This document shows, piece after piece, positions 44,257 to 52,963 of a stretch of 64,000 bases of DNA. The DNA comes from Bradyrhizobium sp. KBS0727 (lineage in GTDB: Bacteria > Pseudomonadota > Alphaproteobacteria > Rhizobiales > Xanthobacteraceae), in assembly GCF_005937885.2 (NCBI RefSeq), contig NZ_CP042176.1:3901501-3965500 (forward strand), written 5' to 3'. The notes below the pieces were generated by a model that saw only the letters and a program-made list of their open reading frames with translations, was not told where the DNA came from and ran no database searches. Numbering within the stretch: position 1 is the first letter of the stretch; each line of letters opens with the position of its first letter. The position numbers and the translations under genes are program-made.

Positions 44257-45273
44257 TCAGCGGATCGGCGGCGCGTATTGGATACCGCCCTTGTTCCAGA
44301 GCTGGTTGAGGCCGCGGGCAATGCCGAGCTTGGAACCGGCGCCGACATTGCGATCGAAGGACTCGCCGTAGTTGCCGACCGCTTTCACGATCCGCGACAC
44401 CCAGTCCTTGGTCAGGCCAAGCTGTTCGCCGAGATTGCCGTCGGTGCCGAAGGCGCGCTTGAGTTCGGGCTTGTCGGACTTGGCCATTTCGTCGACGTTC
44501 TTCTGGGTAACGCCGAGCTCTTCGGCGTCGAGCATCGCAAACAGCGTCCACTTGACGAGGTCGAACCACTGGTCGTCGCCATGGCGGACCATCGGGCCGA
44601 GCGGCTCCTTGGAGATCACCTCGGGCAGCACGGCGTGATCGGCGGGGTTGGCGAGCTTCAGGCGCTCGGCGTAGAGCTGCGACACGTCGGACGTGAAGAC
44701 ATCGCAGCGACCGGATTCATAGGCCTTGACCGTTTCGTCGGCGGAGGCGAACGCGATCACCTCGTACTTCATGTTGTTGCCCTTGAAGTAGTCGGCGAGG
44801 TTCTGCTCGGTCGTGGTTCCCGTCTGCACGCAGACCGAGGCGCTGTTCAGCTCCAGCGCCGAATTCACCTTCAGCGACTTCTTCACCAGAAAGCCCTGGC
44901 CGTCATAATAGGTGACGCCGGTGAAGTTGGCGCCGAGCGAGGTGTCGCGCGAAAGGGTCCAGGTGGTGTTGCGCGACAGCACGTCGATTTCGCCGGACTG
45001 CAGCGCGGTGAAGCGGTCCTTGGCCGACAGCGGCACGAACTTGACCTTGGTGGCGTCATTGAAAATGGCGGCCGCGACCGCGCGGCAGACGTCGACGTCG
45101 AGACCGGTCCAGTTACCCTTGTCGTCGGGCGACGAGAACCCCGGCAGGCCCTGGCTGACGCCGCAGGACAGCAGGCCACGGTCCTTGACCGTCTTGAGGG
45201 TTTGCGCCGAAGCCGCCTGGGCCGAAAGAGCGGCGGCAACGGCAACGGTAAGAACCAGGGATACGCGTTTCAT
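44257..45273 (-). CDS. aapJ: Amino-acid-binding protein AapJ
   Basis: Periplasmic solute receptor of the Aap system. I use the ATG at 45271-45273 (MKRVSLVLTVAVAAALSAQA), which gives a clear signal peptide with cleavage after ASA; a TTG lies two codons earlier. The 338-residue precursor has the family-3 binding-protein fold (VKDRGLLSCGVSQGLPGF, LDVDVCRAVAAAIFND) and ends WNKGGIQYAPPIR. It is first in aapJQMP and probably the most highly expressed. Confidence 0.95.
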   Translation of the reverse strand: MKRVSLVLTVAVAAALSAQAASAQTLKTVKDRGLLSCGVSQGLPGFSSPDDKGNWTGLDVDVCRAVAAAIFNDATKVKFVPLSAKDRFTALQSGEIDVLSRNTTWTLSRDTSLGANFTGVTYYDGQGFLVKKSLKVNSALELNSASVCVQTGTTTEQNLADYFKGNNMKYEVIAFASADETVKAYESGRCDVFTSDVSQLYAERLKLANPADHAVLPEVISKEPLGPMVRHGDDQWFDLVKWTLFAMLDAEELGVTQKNVDEMAKSDKPELKRAFGTDGNLGEQLGLTKDWVSRIVKAVGNYGESFDRNVGAGSKLGIARGLNQLWNKGGIQYAPPIR

Positions 45274-45738
45274 GGGCAAGGCCTTTCAGAGAGTCGTCCG
45301 GAACATTTGTTTGACAGCGCCTGCAGTTATTGGGCCAACCCGATGATCCCTCGCGCAAATGCGTCAATCCGACCAGCAGTTTGACGTGCAGTTCGGTCAG
45401 GCGATGGATCGAAGATCGCGGCAGGCCCCTCAACATGCGGCGACTGGATAGTTGTGATGCATCACAGAACGACTGGCTCGCCCGGTCAAGGGGTTGACGG
45501 CGGTCTTCTGGGCCCTGCCGTTAACTTATCCGCCGCCAACTGCGTCGCCCGGCGGTGTTTTCCGCAGACCATGGCGGCTGCGGCATAACGTCTTGGCGGC
45601 CGCGAACGCCTGAATTTTCAAGCGGCGGATCGTCCGTACAGCAAAATGCGCGAAACCCGGCCGGCGACCGCGGCGACGCGATACCGAAGCCCGGAAGGGC
45701 CTGGTCGGTCCTGCGGCTTTCGCCGGTTCCGCCCGGGC
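45274..45738. other. Spacer upstream of aapJ with short palindrome
   Basis: Non-coding 465 bases between aapJ and the PdxA-family gene. It should hold the aapJ promoter and the end of the tct/pdxA transcript. The only structure I note is TGTGATGCATCACA (45453-45466). No gene, no clear terminator with a T-run. Confidence 0.45.
45453..45466. promoter_or_regulatory. TGTGATGCATCACA palindrome upstream of aapJ
   Basis: A perfect 14-base palindrome 180 bases upstream of the aapJ start. It contains TGTGA and TCACA half-sites with a 4-base spacer, shorter than the 6 of a CRP site. It could be an operator for a regulator of the aap operon. Confidence 0.4.
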
Positions 45739-46767
45739 TTACGCCACGCGATTGCCAATCCGGGCAGCCCCCGCCATCTCGGCCGCCAGCAACAAGGCGG
45801 CGCGGCTGGCACCGACCGAGGCGATGCCCTGGCCCGCGATATCATACGCCGTGCCATGCGCGGGCGTGCAGATCGGAAACGGGAAGCCGCCTAGGATCGT
45901 CACGCCGCGATCGAACCCCATCAGCTTCATCGCGATCTGCCCCTGGTCGTGATACATCGTGAGCACCGCATCGAAGGCGCCGCCCTTGGCGCGAAGGAAA
46001 ACCGTATCGGCCGGAAACGGCCCTTCCGCGACGATGCCTTCTGCCCGGCCTGCCTGGACTGCGGGCTCGATGATGTCGATCTCCTCGCGGCCGAAATTGC
46101 CGCCGTCGCCGGCATGCGGGTTGAGCCCGGCCACCGCGATGCGCGGCTCGGTAAAACCGGCGCGCCGCATGCAGGCGTTCGTCAGCGTCAGCGCGCGATG
46201 AATGCGTTCGACCGACAGCCGCGAGGCCACGTCCTTGAGCGCGATATGCGAGGTGACCCGCGCGTTCCACAGCTTGTCGAGCACGTTGAATTCGCTGGCC
46301 GGTGTTTTCAGCCCGGCGATCTCGGCGGAAAACGCGATCTCGTCGTCGTATTGCGGACGCGCTAGCCGCATCGCCTGCTTGTTGAACGGGGTAAAGCAGA
46401 CCGCATCGGCCTGCCCGTCCCGCGCCAGCGTGAGCGCGCGGCGATAATTTTCGAGTGCAAACGCGCCGCCGGCCTGGCAAGCGACGCCCCGTTCGATCGT
46501 GGCGGGATCGAGATGCGCCAGATCCATGAAGGCGGCATCGCCGATCGACCGCGGATCGACGGCAGCCGTCACGCTCGGCAGGTCCGGCGTGACGCCGGCG
46601 ACCCGCGCGCCCGCGTCGAAAACCCGGCGGTCGCCGATCACGATGAGGCGCGCGCAGGCACGGACCTCGTCGAGGCAGGCGAGCTTTGCCGTCAGCTCCG
46701 GGCTGATGCCGGCCGGGTCTCCCATCGCCAGTGCGATCACTGGCTTATGAGGGGTCTGAACGGTCAT
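45739..46767 (-). CDS. PdxA-family dehydrogenase
   Basis: NAD-dependent, metal-binding dehydrogenase/decarboxylase related to 4-hydroxythreonine-4-phosphate dehydrogenase. I start at the ATG 46765-46767, overlapping the tctA stop as ATGA. The 342-residue protein keeps the three metal-ligand histidines, His174 (TSHIALKD), His218 (GLNPHAGDGG) and His273 (MYHDQGQIAMK), and the CTPAHGTAYDIAG segment. Because it is coupled to a tripartite transporter rather than to vitamin B6 genes, it probably belongs to the catabolic branch (PdxA2 or TphB-like), acting on an acid or diol brought in by TctABC (inference). The DUF1537 kinase that accompanies PdxA2 is absent here. Confidence 0.88.
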   Translation of the reverse strand: MTVQTPHKPVIALAMGDPAGISPELTAKLACLDEVRACARLIVIGDRRVFDAGARVAGVTPDLPSVTAAVDPRSIGDAAFMDLAHLDPATIERGVACQAGGAFALENYRRALTLARDGQADAVCFTPFNKQAMRLARPQYDDEIAFSAEIAGLKTPASEFNVLDKLWNARVTSHIALKDVASRLSVERIHRALTLTNACMRRAGFTEPRIAVAGLNPHAGDGGNFGREEIDIIEPAVQAGRAEGIVAEGPFPADTVFLRAKGGAFDAVLTMYHDQGQIAMKLMGFDRGVTILGGFPFPICTPAHGTAYDIAGQGIASVGASRAALLLAAEMAGAARIGNRVA

Positions 46768-48290
46768 ATGATCCTCGCTTTCTCCTGCGCGGCTTCGCCG
46801 GGTCCTCGCCACAGACGCAATATCTGCAAGGCGAGCGGAAGCAGCAACAGCGCCATTCCAGCCACGACGAGACTCGTCACCAGCCGGTTCTCAAAAAATA
46901 TTCCGAGCGATCCCTTCGACATCAGCATCGATTGCCGAAACGCGTCCTCGGCCTTGTCGCCGATCACGATCGCAAGCACCAACGGCGCCAACGGGTAGTA
47001 AAGCTTCTTGAAGAGATAGCCGACGATGCCAAATCCGAGCATCAGGACCACGTCGAGATAGGAGTTCGAGACCGAATAGGCGCCAACCGCACAGATGATG
47101 ACGATCAGGGGCGCGATGACCACGAAGGGTATCCGCATCAAGGCAGCGAATACCGGAACGGTGAGCAGCACGAGCACGACGGCGACGATGTTGCCGACAT
47201 ACATCGAGGCGATCAGCCCCCAGACGAAGTCCTTCTGATCGACGAACAGCATCGGCCCGGGGTTCAGGCCCCAGATCATCAGCCCGCCCATCATCACGGC
47301 GGCGGTCGCCGAACCGGGAATGCCCAGTGACAGCATCGGCAGCAGCGCACTGGTGCCGGCGGCATGGTCGGCGGTTTCCGGCGCGATGATGCCTTCGACC
47401 TCGCCGGTGCCGAAGCGATGACCGTTGCGCGAGAAACGCTTGGCGATCCCGTAGCTCATGAAGGACGCGGCGGTCGGCCCGCCCGGCGTGATCCCCATCC
47501 AGCAGCCGATCGCGGCGCTGCGCAGCAAGGCTACGCTGTGCCGCGGCAATTGGCCCAGCGCCCGGAATACTTCCCGCCACTCAACCTTCGAGGAGACCGC
47601 GCGCGCCTGGAACTCCTCCTCGACGGCGATCAGCAGTTCGCCGATGCCGAACAATCCCATCACGGCGACGACGAAGCTGACGCCCTTGACCAGTTCGTCG
47701 ACGCCCATGGTCAGCCGCACGCTGCCCGACACCGTATCGATGCCGATGGCGGCGATGGCAAAGCCGATTGCCAGCGCAACCACGGTCTTGATCGGCGCCG
47801 AACCGCCCATGCCGACGAAGCTGGCGAAGGCGAGGAAATAGACCGCGAAATATTCGGCCGGTCCGAAGGCGAGCGCCACCTGAGCGACCCAAGAGGCGAG
47901 AAAGGTAATCAGGATCACCCCGACCAACGCGCCGAAGGCCGCCGAGCCGAACGCCGTGGCCAACGCCGTCGTCGGCCTGCCGTCGCGCGCCATCGGATAG
48001 CCGTCGAACGTCGTCGCGACCGACGACGGCTCGCCCGGGATGTTGAACAGGATCGAGGTCACCGAGCCGCCGAACAGCGCGCCCCAATACATGCTCGACA
48101 GCAGGATGATCGCCGAGACCGGCTGCATGCCGAAGGTCAGCGGCAACAACAGCGATACTCCGTTCGGCGCGCCCAGCCCCGGCAGCACGCCGACGAGAAT
48201 ACCGAGCAGCACGCCGACCACCATCAGCGCCAGATGCGGCACGGTGACCGCGATGGTGAACCCGTGCAGCAGCGATTCGAGATTTTCCAT
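46764..48290 (-). CDS. tctA: Tripartite tricarboxylate transporter, TctA subunit
   Basis: Large membrane subunit of a binding-protein-dependent secondary transporter. I start at the ATG 48288-48290 (MENLESLLHGFTIAVTVPHL) after GGGGGCG; the longer frame is a shadow. The 508-residue protein has about twelve membrane segments and the signature PGLGAPNGVSLLLPLTFGM plus the repeated SLGIPGSATAAVMMGGLMIW. It overlaps the PdxA-family start and follows tctB by 13 bases. Confidence 0.95.
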   Translation of the reverse strand: MENLESLLHGFTIAVTVPHLALMVVGVLLGILVGVLPGLGAPNGVSLLLPLTFGMQPVSAIILLSSMYWGALFGGSVTSILFNIPGEPSSVATTFDGYPMARDGRPTTALATAFGSAAFGALVGVILITFLASWVAQVALAFGPAEYFAVYFLAFASFVGMGGSAPIKTVVALAIGFAIAAIGIDTVSGSVRLTMGVDELVKGVSFVVAVMGLFGIGELLIAVEEEFQARAVSSKVEWREVFRALGQLPRHSVALLRSAAIGCWMGITPGGPTAASFMSYGIAKRFSRNGHRFGTGEVEGIIAPETADHAAGTSALLPMLSLGIPGSATAAVMMGGLMIWGLNPGPMLFVDQKDFVWGLIASMYVGNIVAVVLVLLTVPVFAALMRIPFVVIAPLIVIICAVGAYSVSNSYLDVVLMLGFGIVGYLFKKLYYPLAPLVLAIVIGDKAEDAFRQSMLMSKGSLGIFFENRLVTSLVVAGMALLLLPLALQILRLWRGPGEAAQEKARII

Positions 48291-48303
48291 TCGTCGCCCC
48301 CAC

Positions 48304-48786
48304 TCAGTAGCCGAGCGCGCCGGCGAGCGCGCCGTGCGGCAGGGACACCTGGAACAGGCGCTCGAAGACGACATAGAGCGCGACCGGCGTCACCACGGCG
48401 ATGACGATCGCATGAAGAACCGACTGCCGTTTCGGCAGTGCCAGCACGGCGAAAACATAGCCGGCCGAAGCGACATACATTCCAAGGATTGGAATCGCGG
48501 CGACGAAAATCGCAGCCGGGACGAACAGCCCGGCAAGGCGGCCGAGTTCGGATCGCGTGACCGCTACCGTTACGCTGGCGAGCGTGCTCCGTCCGAGCGC
48601 GCCCTGCGCCAGATTGTAGAGGCTGCCGAGCACGACGATGGTTCCGGTCAGGAACGGAAACGTGCCGGCATCGACGCCCGCGCTCGACCATCCGATGCCG
48701 TTGTCGATACTCGATACGACGACCGCGACACCGAAGATTCCGGTCAGGGCCGCCGTGACTATCTCAAGTGCACGTCGCGATATCAT
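48304..48786 (-). CDS. tctB: Tripartite tricarboxylate transporter, TctB subunit
   Basis: Small membrane subunit of 160 residues with four hydrophobic segments (about 10-30, 45-62, 85-105, 122-142). TctB is required with TctA and TctC. MISRRALEIVTAALTGIFGV opens it. It sits between tctC (27 bases upstream) and tctA. Confidence 0.9.
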   Translation of the reverse strand: MISRRALEIVTAALTGIFGVAVVVSSIDNGIGWSSAGVDAGTFPFLTGTIVVLGSLYNLAQGALGRSTLASVTVAVTRSELGRLAGLFVPAAIFVAAIPILGMYVASAGYVFAVLALPKRQSVLHAIVIAVVTPVALYVVFERLFQVSLPHGALAGALGY

Positions 48787-48813
48787 CGATGCCTCATCCG
48801 TCAGCGCCTCGAC

Positions 48814-49809
48814 TTACTTGACGAGCCAGCCCTGTTCGCCCGCGACCTGCTTCAAATGCTCGAGGTCCTGCTTGATGAAGGCGTCGAAGGCAGCGCCGGT
48901 CAGGAACGTATCGACCTGCGAGGTCTTCTCGATGTAGTCCTTCCACTCCGGCGTCGCCTGCACCTTCTTCATCAGGTCGACATAATAGGCCGCCTGCTCG
49001 GCACTGACCTTGCCGGGCAGCCACACGGTGCGGGGCTGCTCATATTGGGTGATCGCCAGCCCCTGCTCGGCGCAGGTCGGCACGTCGCTCCAGCCCTCGG
49101 TCGCCGTCACTTTCGGCCCCTGCGGCAGCCGCTTCGGACTGAAGGCGCAGAGCGGACGCTGGGTGGAGCCGCGCCATTGTCCGAGGCTCTCGGAGGGATT
49201 GTTGACGTGGGAATCGATGTGGCCGCCGGCCAGTTGCACCGCGGCCTCGGCGCCGCTCTTGAACGGGATGTAGGTGAATTTGACCTTCGCCGCCTTCTCG
49301 ATCATGCGGGTCAGCACCTCATCGGTGTCCTTGGACTGCGCGCCGCCCATCTTGAATTCGGTGGCGGCTGCCGCCTTGAGGAAATCGCCCGCGGTCTTGT
49401 AGGGCGCGTCCTGTTTCACCCAGAGCAGGAATTCGTCCTGCGCCATCGCCGCGATCGGCGTCAGGTCGGTGTAGTTGAAGGCAACCTTGGAGACGAGCGG
49501 CTGCTGCCAGGCGTTCGAGGTGCCGAAGATCAGCTTGTAGGGATCGCCGGCGGAAGCTTTGCCGTAGACGTACCCTTCCGCCCCGCTGCCGCCGCCCTTG
49601 TTGACGACCACGACCGGCTGGTCGATCAGCTTGTACTTGGTGACAATGCTCTGGACGGCGCGCGCCAGATTGTCGGTACCGCCGCCCGGCCCAGCGGTTG
49701 CGACGAACTCGATCGGCTTCTGCGGTTGCCATGCGGCGTGCGCCGGAATTGCGCCGGCGAGCATGATCGCCGCCGTGGCCAGCAATAGTCTCGAAGTGAT
49801 TCTCATCAT
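48814..49809 (-). CDS. tctC: Tripartite tricarboxylate receptor (TctC/Bug family)
   Basis: Periplasmic solute receptor. The 331-residue precursor has a signal peptide (MMRITSRLLLATAAIMLAGA, cleavage after AHA) and then WQPQKPIEFVATAGPGGGTD, the conserved ligand-binding opening of Bug proteins, and VVVNKGGGSGAEGYVYGKAS. Ligands of this family are carboxylates such as citrate, tartrate or aromatic acids, and cannot be told from sequence. It is the first of the transporter genes and follows the CoA-transferase by about 45 bases. Confidence 0.93.
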   Translation of the reverse strand: MMRITSRLLLATAAIMLAGAIPAHAAWQPQKPIEFVATAGPGGGTDNLARAVQSIVTKYKLIDQPVVVVNKGGGSGAEGYVYGKASAGDPYKLIFGTSNAWQQPLVSKVAFNYTDLTPIAAMAQDEFLLWVKQDAPYKTAGDFLKAAAATEFKMGGAQSKDTDEVLTRMIEKAAKVKFTYIPFKSGAEAAVQLAGGHIDSHVNNPSESLGQWRGSTQRPLCAFSPKRLPQGPKVTATEGWSDVPTCAEQGLAITQYEQPRTVWLPGKVSAEQAAYYVDLMKKVQATPEWKDYIEKTSQVDTFLTGAAFDAFIKQDLEHLKQVAGEQGWLVK

Positions 49810-49854
49810 TTCCTCCCGGTCGCTATTTTTGTTGTCGTTGGTGTCGATAAATCG

Positions 49855-51102
49855 TCAGGCGACCTGTTCCTTGCGGGGCAGCGAAGCCGAGACGATCGCG
49901 CCTTCGCGTTCGAACGCCTCGATCTGCGCGGGCTCGAAACCATACTCGCGCAACACTTCGCGCGTGTGCTCGCCATAGACCGGCGCGCCCGAGTTCACCT
50001 TGCCTGGCGTCGCCGAGAACTTGATCGGAAGCCCGATGGTTTTCACCGGCCCCACCGTCGAATGCTCGACCTCGACCACCATCTCGCGCGCCAGGGTCTG
50101 CGGATCGTTCAGCGCTTCCAGCATGTCATGGACGGGACCGCAGGGCACGCCCTTGTCGTCGAGCGCGGCCAACCAATGCGCCCGGCTCTCGGTGCGAAAG
50201 CGCGCGCTCAACTCGGCTTCCAGTTGCTTCAGGTTCGCCATCCGGTCGGAGCCGTTGACGAAGCGCGGGTCGGCCGCGAGTTCGGACGCGCCGAGTGCCT
50301 CCAGCATCAACAGCCAGTGCTTCTTGTTGGCGCCGCCCACCACCAGCCAGCCGTCGGAAGCCTCGAAGGCCTGGTACGGCGCATTGAGCGGATGCGCCGA
50401 GCCCATCGCGCGCGGCGCCACGTCGGTAGCGAGTGCAATCGTCGACTGCCAGTAAGTCTGCACCAGCGCCGCCTCGTAGAGCGAGGTTTCCACCCACTGC
50501 CCTTCGCCGGTCTTGAGCCGGTGCGAATAGGCGGCAAGGATCCCCATGCAAGCGAGCAGGCCCGCGGTGATGTCGGACAATGGCGGGCCGCATTTCACGG
50601 GCGGGCCGTCCGGCCGCTCGCCGGTAAAGCTCATGATGCCGCTCATCGCCTGCGCCACCAGATCGAAGCCGCGGCGATCCTTGTACGGGCCAGTACGGCC
50701 GAAGCCCGACAGCGAGCAGTAGATCAGCTCCGGAAACTCCCGGTGCAGGTCCTGATAGCCAAAGCCGAGCCGCTCCATCGCGCCCGGTGCAAAGTTCTCG
50801 ACCAGCACGTCGGCGTCGGCGATCAGCCGCCGCAGCACCTGCTTGCCGCCCGCGGTCTTCAAATCCAGCACGATGCCGCGCTTGTTGCGGTTCATCATCA
50901 GGAACGAGGCCGCCTCGTCGCCGATCGTCGGCGGCACCGAATGCCGAGTGTCGTCGCCGTTCGGCGACTTCTCGATCTTGATGACGTCGGCGCCCATGTC
51001 GGCCAGCATCAGGGTGCAGGTCGGGCCTGCCATCACATGGGTGAGATCGACGACCTTGAGGCCGGCGAGCGGGCCCGGGCGTGGCGTGTTGTTCAGCGGC
51101 AT
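49855..51102 (-). CDS. CaiB/BaiF class III CoA-transferase
   Basis: Transfers CoA from one acyl-CoA to a free acid, activating the acid. The 415-residue protein has VVDLTHVMAGPTCTLMLADM, EKSPNGDDTR, VLVENFAPGAMERLGFGY and CSLSGFGRTGPY. Asp177 in PLSDITAG aligns with the catalytic aspartate of formyl-CoA transferase (my alignment by eye). Placed between the crotonase gene (9 bases upstream) and the transporter genes, it probably activates the imported acid. Formyl, succinyl or other donors are all possible. Confidence 0.93.
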   Translation of the reverse strand: MPLNNTPRPGPLAGLKVVDLTHVMAGPTCTLMLADMGADVIKIEKSPNGDDTRHSVPPTIGDEAASFLMMNRNKRGIVLDLKTAGGKQVLRRLIADADVLVENFAPGAMERLGFGYQDLHREFPELIYCSLSGFGRTGPYKDRRGFDLVAQAMSGIMSFTGERPDGPPVKCGPPLSDITAGLLACMGILAAYSHRLKTGEGQWVETSLYEAALVQTYWQSTIALATDVAPRAMGSAHPLNAPYQAFEASDGWLVVGGANKKHWLLMLEALGASELAADPRFVNGSDRMANLKQLEAELSARFRTESRAHWLAALDDKGVPCGPVHDMLEALNDPQTLAREMVVEVEHSTVGPVKTIGLPIKFSATPGKVNSGAPVYGEHTREVLREYGFEPAQIEAFEREGAIVSASLPRKEQVA

Positions 51103-51110
51103 GGGGGCTC

Positions 51111-51911
51111 CTATTCACCGCGCCAATGCGGCGCGCGCTTGCTGAGAAACGCATCGAGCCCTTCGCGAAAGTCCTGGCTCTGGTAGCACATCAGGATGAG
51201 GTCCTCGCCCTCGTCGGGGGTCAGCCGTTTCTGCAACCGCGCCACCGCCTGCTTGGTCGCACTCAGCGTCAGCGGCGCATTGCCGGCGACCAGCCGCGCC
51301 ACTTCATCGGCGCGCTTGTCGAGCGCGGCGAGGTCGTCGACGATTTCGGTCAGGAGGCCGGCGGACGCGGCCTCCTCGGCCTCGACCAGGCGCGCGGTAT
51401 AAATCAGGTCCTTGACCCGGGCCGGACCGATCAGCGCCGTGATACGGCTGATGTTCGACATCGACAGGCAATTGCCGAGCGTACGTGCGATCGGAAAGCC
51501 GATCCGCGTGGTTCTGGTACCAATCCGCAGATCGCAGCTCGCGGCGATGCCCGCCCCGCCGCCCGTGCAGGCGCCGGTGATCGCCGCAATCGTCGGCACC
51601 CGGCACCGTTCGAGCGTGCCGAGCACGCGGTCGATGCGGTTCTCGTAGTCGATCGCGTCCTGCGGCGTCTTGAAGGCGCGAAACTGGTTGATGTCGGTCC
51701 CGGCGGCAAATGCCTTGTCGCCGGCTCCCCGCAACAACAGCACCTTGATGCTGCGGTCGGTATTGGCGCGCTCGCAGACTTCGGCCAGCCGCTCGTACAT
51801 CGCGAAGGTGAAGGCGTTCCTCGCCTGCGGGCGATTAAAGATGATCCGGCCGATGCCGTCCTCGAGCGTGAAGAGGAGGTCCTCCTCCCGCGCCGCCACG
51901 TCCTGATCCAT
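51111..51911 (-). CDS. Crotonase-superfamily protein lacking catalytic glutamates
   Basis: Enoyl-CoA hydratase/isomerase-fold protein. I start at the ATG 51909-51911 (MDQDVAAREEDLLFTLEDGI), leaving out 34 upstream codons that lie in the promoter region; 266 residues. The oxyanion-hole segments are present (KAFAAGTDINQF and ACTGGGAGIAASCDLRI), but both catalytic glutamates of rat enoyl-CoA hydratase are missing: Glu144 aligns with Gly121 and Glu164 with Ile141 (GFPIARTLGNCLSMSN). It is therefore probably not a simple hydratase, and its reaction is unknown. It is first of the catabolic operon and diverges from a GntR regulator. Confidence 0.9.
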   Translation of the reverse strand: MDQDVAAREEDLLFTLEDGIGRIIFNRPQARNAFTFAMYERLAEVCERANTDRSIKVLLLRGAGDKAFAAGTDINQFRAFKTPQDAIDYENRIDRVLGTLERCRVPTIAAITGACTGGGAGIAASCDLRIGTRTTRIGFPIARTLGNCLSMSNISRITALIGPARVKDLIYTARLVEAEEAASAGLLTEIVDDLAALDKRADEVARLVAGNAPLTLSATKQAVARLQKRLTPDEGEDLILMCYQSQDFREGLDAFLSKRAPHWRGE

Positions 51912-51946
51912 GTTTCCGCACCCTGTTTTCGTGATTTTTACTAATC

Positions 51947-52016
51947 TGAATGCAAAATTAGGATTTATCAAGCTGGAACTGACATAATTTTGGTGATATA
52001 GCCATTTTTGCATTCA
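51947..52016. promoter_or_regulatory. Inverted repeat in GntR/crotonase divergent promoter
   Basis: The 11-mer TGAATGCAAAA (51947-51957) recurs in inverted orientation as TTTTGCATTCA (52006-52016), 48 bases apart. The second copy ends 16 bases before the gntR start codon. The whole spacer is AT-rich. An operator pair read by the GntR protein next to it, controlling both directions, is the obvious inference. Confidence 0.6.
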
Positions 52017-52032
52017 ATTTGGACCATCAGCG

Positions 52033-52710
52033 ATGCTGCATGAAGAAGTCGTGGGCCGCGTCCGCGCCATGCTGCTCGACGGCGATATTCCGCCGGGCGC
52101 GCGGATTCCCGAGCGCGACCTCTGCGAGAAACTGGAGATTTCGCGCACCCCGCTACGCGAAGCCCTCAAGGTGCTCGCGGCCGAAGGTCTGGTGCAATTG
52201 CTGCCGAACCGCGGCTCGCGCGCGGCGAGACTGACCGACCGGGACATGCGCGACCTGTTCGAAGTGTGCCAGGGACTTGAGGCGCTGGCCGGCGAACTCG
52301 CCTGCGAACGCATCACCGACGCCGAGATCGCCGACATCGCCGCCGCGCACGCGGCGATGGCGCGGCATTACAGCGATAACGATCTGCTGCAGTACTACCG
52401 TTGCAACCGCTACATTCACGAAGCGATCATCGCCGCGACCGGCAACCCCGTGCTGTCAGGCCTCTATGAGACCGTGACGGCGCGCATTCGCCGCGCCCGC
52501 TATGTCACTCCAATGACGCCGCCGCGCTGGGCGCTGGCGTTGCGGGAGCACGAGGCGATCCTCAACGCGCTGCAGCGCCGCGACGGCGCCGGCCTGTCGC
52601 ATATCCTGCGCGCGCATCTGCGCCACAAGCGCGAAGAAGTCCTGCAGGCCGGGTTCGCGGAGACCGAGTCTCACGCGGAAGCTCATGCCTCCCCGCAGCG
52701 ACAGGCCTGA
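52033..52710 (+). CDS. GntR-family (FCD) transcriptional regulator
   Basis: Repressor or activator of 225 residues. The N-terminal winged helix reads MLHEEVVGRVRAMLLDGDIP, RIPERDLCEKLEISRTPLRE and ALKVLAAEGLVQLLPNRGSR. The C-terminal FCD domain (from about 75) has the metal-site pattern CNRYIHEAIIAATGNP, and it binds small organic acids in relatives. It is divergent from the crotonase/CoA-transferase/tct/pdxA operon, and the inverted repeat in between is its likely target. The ATG at 52033 has no strong ribosome-binding site. Confidence 0.92.
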   Translation: MLHEEVVGRVRAMLLDGDIPPGARIPERDLCEKLEISRTPLREALKVLAAEGLVQLLPNRGSRAARLTDRDMRDLFEVCQGLEALAGELACERITDAEIADIAAAHAAMARHYSDNDLLQYYRCNRYIHEAIIAATGNPVLSGLYETVTARIRRARYVTPMTPPRWALALREHEAILNALQRRDGAGLSHILRAHLRHKREEVLQAGFAETESHAEAHASPQRQA

Positions 52711-52963
52711 TCCGTCGGCATCGGAAGCCTCGTTCGTCGACGGCGCGACCCGCCCCCGCGCCGGCTGATGCCGCGCGCCCCGGATTTTGCGGGGGGTGGC
52801 GCGATAACCACCCGTTCACCATGCCGATGAATCCCGGCGGCATTTCACGCAAAAAATTCACCCCTCAAGTTCCCTTATACCTTTGGTGCCTAGTCATCCC
52901 TGAGGGGAAGGCCTTCGTCACCGCGTAGTTGGGGCATTCCATCGTAAGAGTAGATCGAAGCGT

